Assembly: GCA_025357775.1 (NCBI GenBank)
Contig: JANXOQ010000456.1
Span: forward strand, 1 to 18,109
DNA length: 18,109 nt
Direction of reading: 5' to 3'
DNA from: Ferruginibacter sp.
Lineage (GTDB): Bacteria > Bacteroidota > Bacteroidia > Chitinophagales > Chitinophagaceae
The stretch's first letter is position 1. Each line of letters starts with the position of its first letter. This document shows positions 1 through 8,292 of this stretch, piece after piece. Below the pieces are notes generated by a model. That model was not told where the DNA came from, did no database searches, and saw only the letters and a list, made by a program, of their open reading frames with translations. A program made the translations under genes and the position numbers.

Positions 1-217
1 CATAATCTCAATTGACTTTTGATAACCGAACAAATTAGTAAGCATAAAATAATAAGTGCCACATGGTATATTTTGTTAATTAATTATTGCTAGTTAAATT
101 TTGTTGTTGTACTAGCTGCCCAATTGTATAATTAATTTTTAAAATGTTATTTCTTTCAAAACTTGGACTTAATATCTGATAAACATTTTTACCCTTAACC
201 ACATTGCAATTCTGTCT
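1..217 (-). pseudogene. Remnant of a T9SS C-terminal sorting domain (type A-like), frameshifted
   Basis: Two adjoining minus-strand frames together read like a type IX secretion C-terminal sorting domain. The first frame (217 down to 80) gives KNVYQILSPSFERNN and then LKINYTIGQLVQQQNLTSNN before a stop. The second (75 down to 1) gives IPCGTYYFMLTNLFGYQKS and runs off the left edge. The GQLV motif followed after about 18 residues by GTYY and then a short strand with a late glycine is the usual order in this domain, which directs proteins through the T9SS to the cell surface. The frames are offset by one and separated by stops at 76-82, and no upstream frame supplies the rest of a protein, so I read it as a decayed gene end. 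The remaining bases to 311 are AT-rich with nothing I recognise. The family call is inference from motif pattern. Confidence 0.5.
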
Positions 218-311
218 TCACTTTTCATTTATTTTTTAACTCAGTATCATAAAATAATTTAAAAAAAACTGTAAAAAAATTTAGTTGATAAAGTAAAAAT
301 CTTTTAAAAAC

Positions 312-1397
312 ATGAAAGTAAATAATAGTATAATAAAAAAATATTTCTCTTTTTTTTTAGTTTTAATAGGTAATACAAATTTATTATTGGCACAATCGGA
401 TACTGCTAAAAAATTATCCTTTAGCGGTTATGCGGAGTTTTATTATAGCTACGATTTTTCAAAACCACCAAACAACGAGAAGCCTAATTTTTTATACAAC
501 CACAAAAGGCATAATGAAATAAATGCAAATTTAATACTTGTAAAAGCCAATTATACTGATAAAAACACAAGGGCTAACCTTGCTTTAATGGTTGGTAATT
601 ATGCCCAATACAATTTAAATGCAGAACCTACTTGGGCACAATTTATAAATGAAGCAAATATTGGTGTAAAGCTTAGCAAACGTAAAAACCTTTGGCTAGA
701 TATTGGTATAATGCCCTCTCATATTGGTTTTGAAAGTGCTGTAAGTGCAGACTGTTGGACACTCACTAGAAGTATGCTGGCAGAAAACTCCCCATATTTT
801 GAGACTGGTGCAAAATTATCGTACACTAATAAAAATGAAAAACTAACCGCTGCATTTTTAATTTTGAATGGATGGCAAAAAATACAAAAGCCAAATTATA
901 TACAAATACCTTCTATAGGTATGCAAGTAAATTATAAAATTAGTAGTAAATTTTTGGTAAACTATAGCAATTTTATAGGCACAGATAAACCTGATATTTT
1001 GAAGGCATTAAGAACGTATCATAATTTTTATATGCAGGTGGATGCATCGAAAAAGCTAGGAATTATTGCTGGTGTAGATATTGGAACCGATAAATTTTCG
1101 CTAGATAAATATGGCAGTTGGTTTTCACCAGTAGCGATAATTAAATATAAACTAGATGAAAAAGCAAGTATAGCCTGCAGGGGAGAGTACTTTGACGACG
1201 GAAAACAAATATTAATATCTACCAATACAGAAAATGGTTTTAAAACTTTGGGGCTATCTGCCAATTTTGATTACCAAATAAATAAAATGGTACAATGGAG
1301 AGTTGAGGGAAAATTTTATAATTCAAGAGACAAGATTTTTGCAGATGATAGTAACAATAACTTTTCTTTTTCTACAAATTTAACGATGAGGTTGTGA
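312..1397 (+). CDS. OmpL-like putative beta-barrel porin (bbp2 family)
   Basis: Predicted outer-membrane beta-barrel of 361 residues. Residues 1-27 form a signal peptide (basic start, hydrophobic core, ending LLLAQ with likely cleavage after Ala27). The mature protein begins with LSFSGYAEFYYSYDF, typical of the Bacteroidota 'putative beta-barrel porin-2, OmpL-like' family, and continues as alternating polar and hydrophobic strands to the end. LDIGIMPSHIGFESA and NSPYFETGAKLSY match the conserved middle of that family. Substrate is unknown; members often lie near transporters, but no partner is adjacent here. The start is the first ATG of the frame; no Shine-Dalgarno is visible, as expected for this phylum. 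It is a single-gene unit facing away from the T9SS remnant. Family call is fairly secure, function is not. Confidence 0.8.
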   Translation: MKVNNSIIKKYFSFFLVLIGNTNLLLAQSDTAKKLSFSGYAEFYYSYDFSKPPNNEKPNFLYNHKRHNEINANLILVKANYTDKNTRANLALMVGNYAQYNLNAEPTWAQFINEANIGVKLSKRKNLWLDIGIMPSHIGFESAVSADCWTLTRSMLAENSPYFETGAKLSYTNKNEKLTAAFLILNGWQKIQKPNYIQIPSIGMQVNYKISSKFLVNYSNFIGTDKPDILKALRTYHNFYMQVDASKKLGIIAGVDIGTDKFSLDKYGSWFSPVAIIKYKLDEKASIACRGEYFDDGKQILISTNTENGFKTLGLSANFDYQINKMVQWRVEGKFYNSRDKIFADDSNNNFSFSTNLTMRL

Positions 1398-1542
1398 AAA
1401 GAATTATTTACAATAAAAAAGGTTTAAAACTTAAATTATCTGAACTCTTTTTTTTGTAAGCCCAACACCATATTTATGTCGGGAGATAAACTTGAGTTGC
1501 TTTAGAGTCTCTTAAACTTATTGAACTAATTATTTCCAAAAT

Positions 1543-1581
1543 AAAAAAGGTTTTAAACTTTATCAGTTTAAAACCTTTTTT
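1543..1581 (-). terminator. Long hairpin terminator downstream of the tRNA
   Basis: A perfect 16-bp inverted repeat (AAAAAAGGTTTTAAAC, loop 1559-1565, then its complement) lies 5 bp past the 3' end of the minus-strand tRNA gene and ends in a T run on that strand. The A/T tails make it usable in both directions, so it could also stop read-through from the porin gene. A partial copy of the left arm (AAAAAAGGTTTAAAAC) occurs near 1415-1430 without a matching right arm. Confidence 0.75.
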
Positions 1582-1586
1582 ATTTG

Positions 1587-1660
1587 TGGGCCCACCTGGG
1601 CTCGAACCAGGGACCACCTGATTATGAGTCAGGTGCTCTAACCAACTGAGCTATAGGCCC
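1587..1660 (-). tRNA. tRNA with anticodon CAU, probably tRNA-Ile2 (lysidine type)
   Basis: Complete cloverleaf on the minus strand: 7-bp acceptor stem (GGGCCTA with TGGGCCC), D arm GCTC...GAGC, anticodon stem CCTGA/TCAGG with loop CTCATAA, T arm CCTGG-TTCGAGC-CCAGG, discriminator A. CCA is not encoded. A CAU anticodon can belong to initiator Met, elongator Met or Ile2 (whose C34 is changed to lysidine by TilS). The start G1-C72 pair argues against initiator. Pairs C4-G69 and C5-G68, which TilS uses to pick Ile2 in E. coli, are present, so Ile2 is favoured over elongator Met. The structure is certain; the isotype is inference. Confidence 0.93.
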
Positions 1661-1697
1661 TTTCTAAATAATATAATAAATTATTTATTTGGAAAGA

Positions 1698-1726
1698 TTG
1701 TAAAAGTAAGCAAATTCGGATATTTG
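1698..1726 (+). promoter_or_regulatory. Candidate Bacteroidota-type promoter of the HAD gene
   Basis: TTG at 1698-1700, an 18-bp spacer, then GATATTTG (1719-1726), one mismatch from the -7 consensus TAnnTTTG. The start codon is 17 bp beyond the box, implying a leader of about ten bases. Confidence 0.4.
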
Positions 1727-1743
1727 TCAAAAAAAATACTCAA

Positions 1744-2367
1744 ATGTTCCCATTAAAAAATATAATATTCGATTTAGGGGCTGTACTCATTGATATAGAT
1801 TACAAAAAAACAGAGCAAGCTTTTATACAACTTGGCTATTACAATTTTGAACAAATGTACTCTCAGTATGGTGCAGATAAGCTTTTTGAAAAGCTAGAAA
1901 CTGGGAGAATTAGTAACGCTGATTTTTATAAAACAATATTAGCATTAAACAACAATGTAAATACTGCCTTTGAAATAAAAGATGCATGGAATAAAATTTT
2001 ATTAGATTGGAGAGCAGAAAGCCTTGATTTTTTAGAAACCATTGCACCAATGTATAAATTGTTTTTACTAAGCAATACAAATGCTATACACAAAACAGCA
2101 TTTTTAGCTTCGTTAAAAAAAGAAACAGGTAGAAATATTATTGATAATTTATTTATAAAATCGTATTACTCTCACGAAATACATTTACGAAAGCCTAATG
2201 ATGATATTTTTGAATTTGTAGCGAAAGATGCTAACATAAAAAAAGAAGAATCATTATTTATTGATGACTCTTATAATAATATTGAAACTGCAAAAAAACT
2301 TGGTTTCAAAACACATTTATTACTGCCTACTGAAAGAATTGAGGATTTAAAATATGAGCTATTTTAA
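1744..2367 (+). CDS. HAD-superfamily phosphatase, YihX-like
   Basis: Soluble 207-residue HAD hydrolase of subfamily IA. Motif I is FDLGAVLIDID with nucleophile Asp10. The position two residues on is Gly rather than Asp, as also in E. coli YihX (alpha-D-glucose-1-phosphatase), so this is a subfamily trait. Motif II is LLSNTN (Ser110), motif III is the Lys of LRKPNDDIF (Lys150), motif IV is FIDDSYNN (Asp174/Asp175). The helical cap lies between motifs I and II. Length is normal for the group. It probably dephosphorylates a small sugar or nucleotide phosphate; the true substrate cannot be read from sequence. Start is the first ATG, 17 bp after a promoter-like box. The next gene nadC follows after 114 bp, so co-transcription is possible but not obvious. 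Confidence 0.85.
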   Translation: MFPLKNIIFDLGAVLIDIDYKKTEQAFIQLGYYNFEQMYSQYGADKLFEKLETGRISNADFYKTILALNNNVNTAFEIKDAWNKILLDWRAESLDFLETIAPMYKLFLLSNTNAIHKTAFLASLKKETGRNIIDNLFIKSYYSHEIHLRKPNDDIFEFVAKDANIKKEESLFIDDSYNNIETAKKLGFKTHLLLPTERIEDLKYELF

Positions 2368-2481
2368 AAGTGCTACCTCAGAATAGCAATGAGAGCGTCT
2401 ACATTTTTTTACTTCAAATTGAAATTATATTTTTAATGTTGGCAACATCTAATAACAATCGGCTTACTTAACTTTACAATT

Positions 2482-3351
2482 ATGAACTACGAAGCAGCTT
2501 TAAATGAACTTATAAAAAATGCATTTGCAGAAGATATTGGAGTTGGCGACCACTCTACATTGTCTAGCATACACAAAAATGCAGAAGGGAGTGCAGTTTT
2601 AAAAATTAAACAAGATGGCATATTTGCAGGCATGCATGTGGCAGAAACAATTTTTAAATATATGCAGCCTAATATCATTTTTACGCCATTAAAAAAAGAT
2701 GGAGATGAAATGAAGTATGGTGAAATAGCTTTTGAAGTAATGGCAAAAGTGCATACAATTTTAAAATGCGAAAGACTTGTACTCAATAGTATACAGCGCA
2801 TGTGTGGTATAGCTACGCTCACAAAAAAGTATGTTCAAAAATTAGAAGGCTATCATACAAAATTATTAGACACCCGTAAAACAACGCCAAATTTTAGATT
2901 GCTTGAAAAAGAAGCTGTGAAAATTGGTGGAGGTGTAAATCATCGGTTTGGTTTATATGATATGATAATGCTTAAAGATAACCATATTGATTATTGTGGA
3001 GGAATTGAAAAAGCAATTGAAAATGCATATAATTATGTGCAACAAAATAATTACGATTTAAAAATAGAAGTAGAAACAAGAAGCCTTGAAGATGTGGAAA
3101 AAGTTATGCATGTAGGAAAAGTGAATAGAATAATGCTTGATAATTTTACCCCAGAAAAAATTGTAGAGGCATTAAAAATTATTGATGGCAGGTATGAAAC
3201 AGAAGCCAGTGGTGGTATAAACTTAGATAATCTAGAAAGCTATGCAAAAACTGGAGTTGATTATATAAGTAGTGGTGCAGTTATACATCAAGCGGTAAGT
3301 TTGGATTTGAGTTTGAAAGCAAGCCCTCTAAATCCCCCAAGGGAACTTTAA
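2482..3351 (+). CDS. nadC: Nicotinate-nucleotide pyrophosphorylase (carboxylating)
   Basis: Quinolinate phosphoribosyltransferase: converts quinolinate and PRPP to nicotinate mononucleotide, CO2 and pyrophosphate in de novo NAD synthesis. Diagnostic motifs are in order: LLDTRKTTPNFR (128-139), KIGGGVNHR (147-155), MLKDNHI (163-169), EVETR (196-200), LDNF (219-222) and EASGGI (241-246), followed by the ISSGAVIHQA end of the barrel. All substrate-binding Arg/Lys/His positions of the family appear intact. The natural end should be near LSLKA (residue 280). The last nine residues, SPLNPPREL, are encoded by a short C/G-rich repeat that also occurs at 9297, so the tail looks added. The start is the first ATG. 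nadA and nadB are not in the window; nadE is 3 kb downstream. Confidence 0.96.
   Translation: MNYEAALNELIKNAFAEDIGVGDHSTLSSIHKNAEGSAVLKIKQDGIFAGMHVAETIFKYMQPNIIFTPLKKDGDEMKYGEIAFEVMAKVHTILKCERLVLNSIQRMCGIATLTKKYVQKLEGYHTKLLDTRKTTPNFRLLEKEAVKIGGGVNHRFGLYDMIMLKDNHIDYCGGIEKAIENAYNYVQQNNYDLKIEVETRSLEDVEKVMHVGKVNRIMLDNFTPEKIVEALKIIDGRYETEASGGINLDNLESYAKTGVDYISSGAVIHQAVSLDLSLKASPLNPPREL
3323..3349. repeat. Short C/G-rich interspersed repeat, copy A
   Basis: The core CTAAATCCCCCAAGGGAACT stands out from AT-rich surroundings and has a small CCC-AA-GGG palindrome. A near copy lies at 9297-9323. Copy A forms the last codons of nadC. Sequences of this style are common between genes in Bacteroidota (general knowledge). 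Confidence 0.55.
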
Positions 3352-3447
3352 GTCTTTAAAATTCAAACATATCTTTTTAAAATACCATATTTTTTATTTT
3401 TCTTATGTCTATTTTCTGATGACTAACATCTAAAATCTAACTTTAAT

Positions 3448-3789
3448 ATGTCGAATAATACTAAAACTTTCAATTCGTTCGTTTACTCTACAGATCCCAA
3501 TTTTAAATTGGAGGATGACCAACAAGAGGAGGAAGAAACACTTTTGCCAGAAGAGCAAAAAGTTAAAATTAGGCTAGAAAAAAAACACAGAGGAGGGAAA
3601 ACTGTAACTTTAATTGAAAATTTTGTAGGTACTAATGAGGATAAAGAAGAATTGGGCAAAAAATTAAAGACTAGCTGCGGTACTGGCGGCTCTGTAAAAG
3701 ATGGAGAAATATTGGTACAGGGAGATAACAGAGAGAAAGTTTTGCAATGGCTGTTAAAAAATGGCTATAAAAATTCGAAAAAAGTATGA
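3448..3789 (+). CDS. SUI1/eIF1-type translation initiation factor (YciH-like)
   Basis: Small 113-residue protein. Residues 1-37 are a polar, very acidic N-terminal arm (DDQQEEEETLLPEEQ). Residues 38-110 form the SUI1 domain: VKIRLEKKHRGGKTVTLIENF, then KKLKTSCGTGGSVKDG and EILVQGDNREKVLQWL. The basic RGGKTVT loop and the CGTGGSVKDGEILVQGD signature are the conserved centre of the family. Bacterial members (E. coli YciH) resemble eukaryotic eIF1 and are thought to act on initiation fidelity at the ribosome; the cellular role remains loosely defined. Its stop codon overlaps the apaG start (ATGA), so the two are translationally coupled. A box TAACTTTA ends 2 bp before the start codon, hinting at a nearly leaderless mRNA. 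Confidence 0.88.
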   Translation: MSNNTKTFNSFVYSTDPNFKLEDDQQEEEETLLPEEQKVKIRLEKKHRGGKTVTLIENFVGTNEDKEELGKKLKTSCGTGGSVKDGEILVQGDNREKVLQWLLKNGYKNSKKV

Positions 3790-4175
3790 TGGTAAGTAAG
3801 ATATCAGAAGGGGTAAGTATAAGTGTAGAAACATTTTACCAAGCAGAGTATAGCAACCCTGCGGGTAGTGAGTATATGTTTGCATATAGAGTAACGGTAG
3901 AAAATATAAACGCATTTCCAATAAAACTTTTGAGCAGGCATTGGTATATTTTTGATAGCAATGGTACAGAAAGGCAAGTGGAAGGTGAGGGGGTTATTGG
4001 CATGCAACCGAGCATAGAATCTGGAAAAACATACCAATACATCAGTGGCTGTAACTTAAGAAGCGAATTGGGCAAAATGCATGGCAGCTATTTATTTGAA
4101 AATTTGCATAATAAAAAAACATTTACAGCCCTTATTCCCCAATTTGAAATGGCAGTGCCTTTTAAATTAAACTAA
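3786..4175 (+). CDS. apaG: ApaG domain protein
   Basis: Single-domain ApaG protein (DUF525) of 129 residues, the usual length. Conserved pieces: FAYRVTVEN (32-40), LLSRHWYIFDSNG (48-60), VEGEGVIGMQP (65-75), YQYISGC (83-89) and GKMHGSYLFENL (96-107). The fold is a fibronectin-III-like beta sandwich. In enterobacteria the gene is linked to Co2+ resistance and Mg2+ efflux phenotypes, but the biochemical role is not settled. The frame begins with two Met codons (3786 and 3789). The first overlaps the TGA of the SUI1 gene by four bases, so coupled translation is likely and either Met may be used. Confidence 0.93.
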   Translation: MMVSKISEGVSISVETFYQAEYSNPAGSEYMFAYRVTVENINAFPIKLLSRHWYIFDSNGTERQVEGEGVIGMQPSIESGKTYQYISGCNLRSELGKMHGSYLFENLHNKKTFTALIPQFEMAVPFKLN

Positions 4176-4236
4176 AGACAATAATATTTCGTAATTTCAA
4201 TATTCTTGAGTGCAATTACCTTACTAAACGAAAAAA

Positions 4237-5343
4237 ATGGCAAAAGTAACCTTCAATAATAAAGACAATGCGTTCTTTACAAGTTTAAAAACAAGTGTGG
4301 ACGCTTATTTTAAAGAAAATGACATTAAAAAAACAGGTGACTGGCGTCTTTACATAAAAACTTTTTTGTTAATTGGAAGTGCTATTTCAGTGTACCTTAT
4401 TATTTTAATGGGTAACCTTACAGCATTATATAATGTATTTTTGTGCATTACACTTGGTTATTTAATGGCATGTATAGGTTTTGCGGTAATGCATGATGCC
4501 AATCATGGTAGCTACAGCACCAATACTAAGTTGAACGATTTTGTGGGATTATCTGCTAATTTGCTTGGTGCAAGCTCTTATTTTTGGAAACAAAAACACA
4601 ATATTATACACCACACTTATACTAACGTAGATGGTATTGATGATGATATTGCCAAAAGTCCTATCATTCGCCAATGTGAAAGCCAAAAGTGGATGCCTGC
4701 ACATAAAATCCAACATCTTTATCTTACGCCCATTTATTGTCTGTCTACATTATTTTGGATTTTCAATATGGATTTTCAAAAATACTTTAAGCGTAAAATA
4801 TATACTACTGCAGCTTGGGATATGAGTACAAAAAATCATATTATTTTTTGGGTTACAAAATTATATTATGTATCAGTATTTATGATACTACCAATTGTAC
4901 TGTTTGGTTTTTGGGGTTGGCTTGGTGGCTATTTACTTACCAATGCAGCACTTGGGCTTACATTATCTTTTGTTTTTCAGCTGGCACATGTGGTTGAGAA
5001 TACTGAATTTGAGCATGTACCATTAGATGCAACAAAGCATTTGGAAACCGCATGGGCAGAGCATCAAATAAAAACAACTGCAAATTTTGCTATGGATAAT
5101 AAAGTAATTTCATGGTTTGTAGGCGGTTTAAACTACCAAGTTGAGCATCATCTTTTTCCAAAAGTGAGCCACATACACTACCCAGCCATTAGCAAAATTG
5201 TAATGGCAAAGTGTAAAGAGTTTAATCTTCCTTATAACTATTACCCAACACTAACGCAAGCATTGGCTTCTCATTTTAGGGTAATGAAATCATTGGGTAA
5301 AAAACCTGTGGAGTTGGAAATGTCTTTAAATGTAGCTGCTTAA
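4237..5343 (+). CDS. Membrane fatty acid desaturase (acyl-lipid/linoleoyl-CoA desaturase type)
   Basis: Integral-membrane di-iron desaturase of 368 residues that introduces a double bond into an acyl chain with O2 and electrons from a reductase. The three histidine boxes that bind the iron pair are complete: HDANH (86-90), HNIIHH (121-126) and QVEHH (301-305); the Gln in the third box is typical of 'front-end' (delta-5/delta-6-like) desaturases. Hydrophobic segments at about 41-58, 63-85, 203-224 and 228-252 are consistent with four membrane helices. There is no fused cytochrome b5 domain, so electrons must come from a separate donor. The stop codon directly abuts the stop of the convergent gldB gene with no spacer. 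Regiospecificity cannot be told from sequence. Confidence 0.92.
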   Translation: MAKVTFNNKDNAFFTSLKTSVDAYFKENDIKKTGDWRLYIKTFLLIGSAISVYLIILMGNLTALYNVFLCITLGYLMACIGFAVMHDANHGSYSTNTKLNDFVGLSANLLGASSYFWKQKHNIIHHTYTNVDGIDDDIAKSPIIRQCESQKWMPAHKIQHLYLTPIYCLSTLFWIFNMDFQKYFKRKIYTTAAWDMSTKNHIIFWVTKLYYVSVFMILPIVLFGFWGWLGGYLLTNAALGLTLSFVFQLAHVVENTEFEHVPLDATKHLETAWAEHQIKTTANFAMDNKVISWFVGGLNYQVEHHLFPKVSHIHYPAISKIVMAKCKEFNLPYNYYPTLTQALASHFRVMKSLGKKPVELEMSLNVAA

Positions 5344-6351
5344 TTATGGTTTGTACCTAGCATTCTGATATAAAACCTCTGCATCCATTTTCATTAAACT
5401 ATCTACTTTTACCTCAGTAAATTTAGATGCATATTTTTTTACAATTTGCCAGCCTGCATATGATCCTATGTTGCCTGGTGCATTTTCTCCAAGCTCTTGT
5501 GTTTTTGGCCCTTCGGAAACATACTTTTTTATAAGGTTGTTATCAGTTTGTTGTAAAAAATTATTTTGTATAAATAAGCTCCAAATATTTTTTTGCTGTG
5601 CATCGCAATCTTTCATTTGTGTTTTTGTGTAGCCCATTATATTGTACTCCTCTGTTTCGGGTAAAAACTTACTTAGTAGCCATAAGCGTTTTCCATTTTC
5701 TATCATTTGTATAAGTAGTCTTTTGTCTTCCACCTTTTCAGGGTACATATCGTTTACAATATTTTTCATACAGTTTATTACAATATAATTAGGTGTAAAA
5801 TTTGCAGTAATATAATTTGGGTATATGCCCTGCACCATGTCAGTTTTATACAAAGGAAAATCCTTCCCTAAATGTGCATGTAATCCAACAATAAACGCAT
5901 CTTCATCAAGAGCATCTCCATACCCATCTGCAGGGCCTATGTAGGTTATAATTTTAGTAGGTATTTTAAATGTAGGGTAATAGTATTTTACAAATTGTAA
6001 TCCTTTTTTTATTTCTTTTTCGTAAGCTAAAAAGTTACTAAAATATTTTTGTGATGTATCAAAAATTGTTTTGCTGTAGGCAATAAAATTTTTAACATAT
6101 TCTGCTGTACTATCTACAGACCACTTAGGGTCTGCGCCTAAAATGGTGGTTATAAAATTTTCACCAAAGCTTGGGTATTTTGTAATAAGTAAATTTAAAG
6201 ATTGTACAAAATTATTAGTATCCAAAGCAAAAAAGGATTGTTCAAAACGTTGTGTTTTTAATGATATGGCAATGTTAGAAACATTGGGTGTTTTATTATT
6301 ATTGCACGAATAAATAGCCATACAAATTAGTAAAGTAAAAAGCAAACGCAT
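5344..6351 (-). CDS. gldB: Gliding motility lipoprotein GldB
   Basis: Cell-envelope lipoprotein of 335 residues. Residues 1-16 are a lipoprotein signal (MRLLFTLLICMAIYSC) with lipid-anchored Cys16, followed by a polar NNNK stretch. The body has GldB-type features: RFEQSFFALDTNNF near the N-terminus, then YIGPADGYGDALDEDAF and VGLHAHLGKDFPLYK, and the C-terminal GENAPGNIGSYAGWQIVKKY. GldB is essential for gliding in Flavobacterium johnsoniae and occurs in many non-gliding Bacteroidota, so presence does not prove motility. gldC, often the neighbour, is not next to it. It is divergent from nadE with 85 bp between starts and convergent with the desaturase. The T9SS remnant at the left edge fits the same lifestyle. 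Confidence 0.85.
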   Translation of the reverse strand: MRLLFTLLICMAIYSCNNNKTPNVSNIAISLKTQRFEQSFFALDTNNFVQSLNLLITKYPSFGENFITTILGADPKWSVDSTAEYVKNFIAYSKTIFDTSQKYFSNFLAYEKEIKKGLQFVKYYYPTFKIPTKIITYIGPADGYGDALDEDAFIVGLHAHLGKDFPLYKTDMVQGIYPNYITANFTPNYIVINCMKNIVNDMYPEKVEDKRLLIQMIENGKRLWLLSKFLPETEEYNIMGYTKTQMKDCDAQQKNIWSLFIQNNFLQQTDNNLIKKYVSEGPKTQELGENAPGNIGSYAGWQIVKKYASKFTEVKVDSLMKMDAEVLYQNARYKP

Positions 6352-6381
6352 AATGAGTATATTTATACCAAAGTGAAAATT

Positions 6382-6389
6382 TATATTTG
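6382..6389 (+). promoter_or_regulatory. -7 promoter box upstream of nadE
   Basis: TATATTTG matches the Bacteroidota -7 consensus TAnnTTTG at all fixed positions and lies 47 bp before the nadE start, inside the 85-bp divergent gap with gldB. No clear TTG -33 element is seen at the usual distance. Confidence 0.4.
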
Positions 6390-6436
6390 CAAAAGAAATA
6401 AAAAATAAATAAACTTAAAGTTAATATAATTTTAAA

Positions 6437-8119
6437 ATGAAAATATTTTTAGCACAACAAAACTACCACATTGGAAATATAGAAGCCAACACAAAAAAAA
6501 TTATAGAAGCTATTGAAGACGCTAAACAACAAAACGGCGATATTATTTTATTTAGCGAATTATCTGTATGCGGTTATGCTCCTAAAGATTTTTTATACTT
6601 TAATGATTTTATTAATAAATGCTACGCAGCTATAGATGAAATAAAATTGCATGCAGATGGTATAGCAGTAATAGTAGGAGCACCACATAGAAATACTAAA
6701 ATAGAAGGAAAGGATTTGTACAACGGCGCTTATTTTTTAGCAGATAAAGAAATAAAAAACATCATATACAAAACATGTTTACCTACTTATGATGTATTTG
6801 ATGAAGACCGCTATTTTGAACCAGCAAGTGAGTGGAATATTGTAGAGTACAAAGGTAAAAAACTAGCCATTACCATTTGTGAAGATATTTGGAACCTTGG
6901 CGATAACCCTTTATACATAAATTGCCCAATGGATATGCTTATTAAGCAAGCGCCAGACTTTATGCTCAATTTATCTGCATCGCCGTTTGATTATACGCAT
7001 GATGAAGATAGGCATGCCATTATAAAAGCTAATGTATTAAAATATAAAATACCTATGTTTTATTGTGGTAGTGTGGGTAGCCAAACAGAAGTGGTATTTG
7101 ATGGCAACTCATTGGTGTTTGACAAGTACGCAAACCTCTGCGGCAAACTTGCATCGTTTAAAGAAGATATAAAATCTTTTGTTTTAAATGATGATGGTAC
7201 TATTCAAAATAAAATTATACAAGCTGCCAATCATATTGCAGATAGAGAATTAAATCCTGAAACGTTACAAGCTACTTTAAATATTCCTCAAATTTATGAT
7301 GCACTCATATTAGGTATAAAAGATTATTTTGAGAAAATGGGTTTTAAAAAAGCTATATTAGGTAGCAGTGGCGGCATTGATAGCGCAGTTACACTTTCGC
7401 TTGCATGTGAGGCTTTGGGTGCAGATAATGTAAAAGCAATTTTAATGCCGTCGCAATATTCTACAGGTCACTCGGTAGATGATGCTGTGCAATTAAGTAT
7501 TAATTTAAAAAATGATTACAACATCATTCCTATAAAAAATATTTATGAAAGTTTTTTAACAGATTTAAAACCACTTTTTGGAGACTTACCTTTTAGCCTT
7601 GCAGAAGAGAATATACAAAGCCGTACCCGTGGCAATTTATTAATGGCTATTGCAAATAAATTTGGATATATTTTATTGAATACTTCTAACAAAAGCGAAC
7701 TTGCTACAGGGTATGGCACGCTTTATGGAGATATGGCTGGCGGCTTGGGCGTATTAGGAGATTGTTACAAATTACAGATTTATGCTTTGGCAAAATACAT
7801 TAACAGAAATTTTGAAATAATACCTGAAAATATTATTACAAAACCACCAAGTGCAGAACTTAGGCCTGGACAAAAAGACAGCGACAGCTTACCAGATTAT
7901 GAAATACTTGATAAAGTTTTGTACCAATATATAGAATTACAAAAAGACCCACAAGCCATAAAGGCGCAGGGTTTTGATGCAGCATTGGTAGATAGAACAT
8001 TAAAAATGGTAAATACAAATGAGTACAAGCGCAATCAATTTTGCCCAATTATTAGGGTATCGCCAAAGGCATTTGGTGTGGGGAGGAGGATGCCGATAGT
8101 CGGGAAATATTTGAGTTAG
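6437..8119 (+). CDS. nadE: Glutamine-dependent NAD+ synthase
   Basis: Two-domain enzyme of 560 residues that amidates nicotinic acid adenine dinucleotide to NAD with ATP, taking ammonia from glutamine. The N-terminal nitrilase-type glutaminase domain (about 1-270) has the catalytic triad Glu41 (FSELSVCGY), Lys112 (YKTCLPTYDVFDEDRYF) and Cys148 (ITICEDIW). The C-terminal synthetase domain has the pyrophosphate-binding loop GSSGGIDSA (309-317), then LLNTSNKSELATGYGTLYGD, GGLGVLGDCYKLQIYALA and KPPSAELRPGQKDSDSLPDY. Every key residue is present and length is normal for the two-domain form. The first ATG is used. It completes NAD synthesis for the pathway that includes nadC at 2482. Downstream 8120-8292 is AT-rich with TCTAAAAT-like runs and no gene. 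Confidence 0.97.
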   Translation: MKIFLAQQNYHIGNIEANTKKIIEAIEDAKQQNGDIILFSELSVCGYAPKDFLYFNDFINKCYAAIDEIKLHADGIAVIVGAPHRNTKIEGKDLYNGAYFLADKEIKNIIYKTCLPTYDVFDEDRYFEPASEWNIVEYKGKKLAITICEDIWNLGDNPLYINCPMDMLIKQAPDFMLNLSASPFDYTHDEDRHAIIKANVLKYKIPMFYCGSVGSQTEVVFDGNSLVFDKYANLCGKLASFKEDIKSFVLNDDGTIQNKIIQAANHIADRELNPETLQATLNIPQIYDALILGIKDYFEKMGFKKAILGSSGGIDSAVTLSLACEALGADNVKAILMPSQYSTGHSVDDAVQLSINLKNDYNIIPIKNIYESFLTDLKPLFGDLPFSLAEENIQSRTRGNLLMAIANKFGYILLNTSNKSELATGYGTLYGDMAGGLGVLGDCYKLQIYALAKYINRNFEIIPENIITKPPSAELRPGQKDSDSLPDYEILDKVLYQYIELQKDPQAIKAQGFDAALVDRTLKMVNTNEYKRNQFCPIIRVSPKAFGVGRRMPIVGKYLS

Positions 8120-8292
8120 ATATTAGAAATAAGATTTTTAGATTTTTGATACAAAACATCCTAAAAGAGTTGTAATATTTAATATCTCATGTCCTAAAAT
8201 ATAACATCTCACTTTTTTAACAAAGATTTTAACTCAATTTCGATTTTTAAAAATGGTTGTACTTAATTTGCAACTATATATAAAACTAAAAT

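Noticed and set aside
1411..1452. Possible porin-gene terminator (AAAAAAGG ... CTCTTTTTTTT)
   Set aside because: The arms pair poorly apart from A/T runs; the hairpin at 1543-1581 is a much better candidate.
1744..1800. Apparent loss of the second catalytic Asp in HAD motif I (DLG instead of DxD)
   Set aside because: The same DLGxV sequence is normal in YihX-type HAD phosphatases, so it is a subfamily trait, not a defect.
3410..8215. TCTAAAATCTAAC-like runs before SUI1 (3421-3442) and after nadE (8115-8215)
   Set aside because: Similar wording but too degenerate and AT-rich to call a repeat family from two places; common low-complexity DNA in this phylum.
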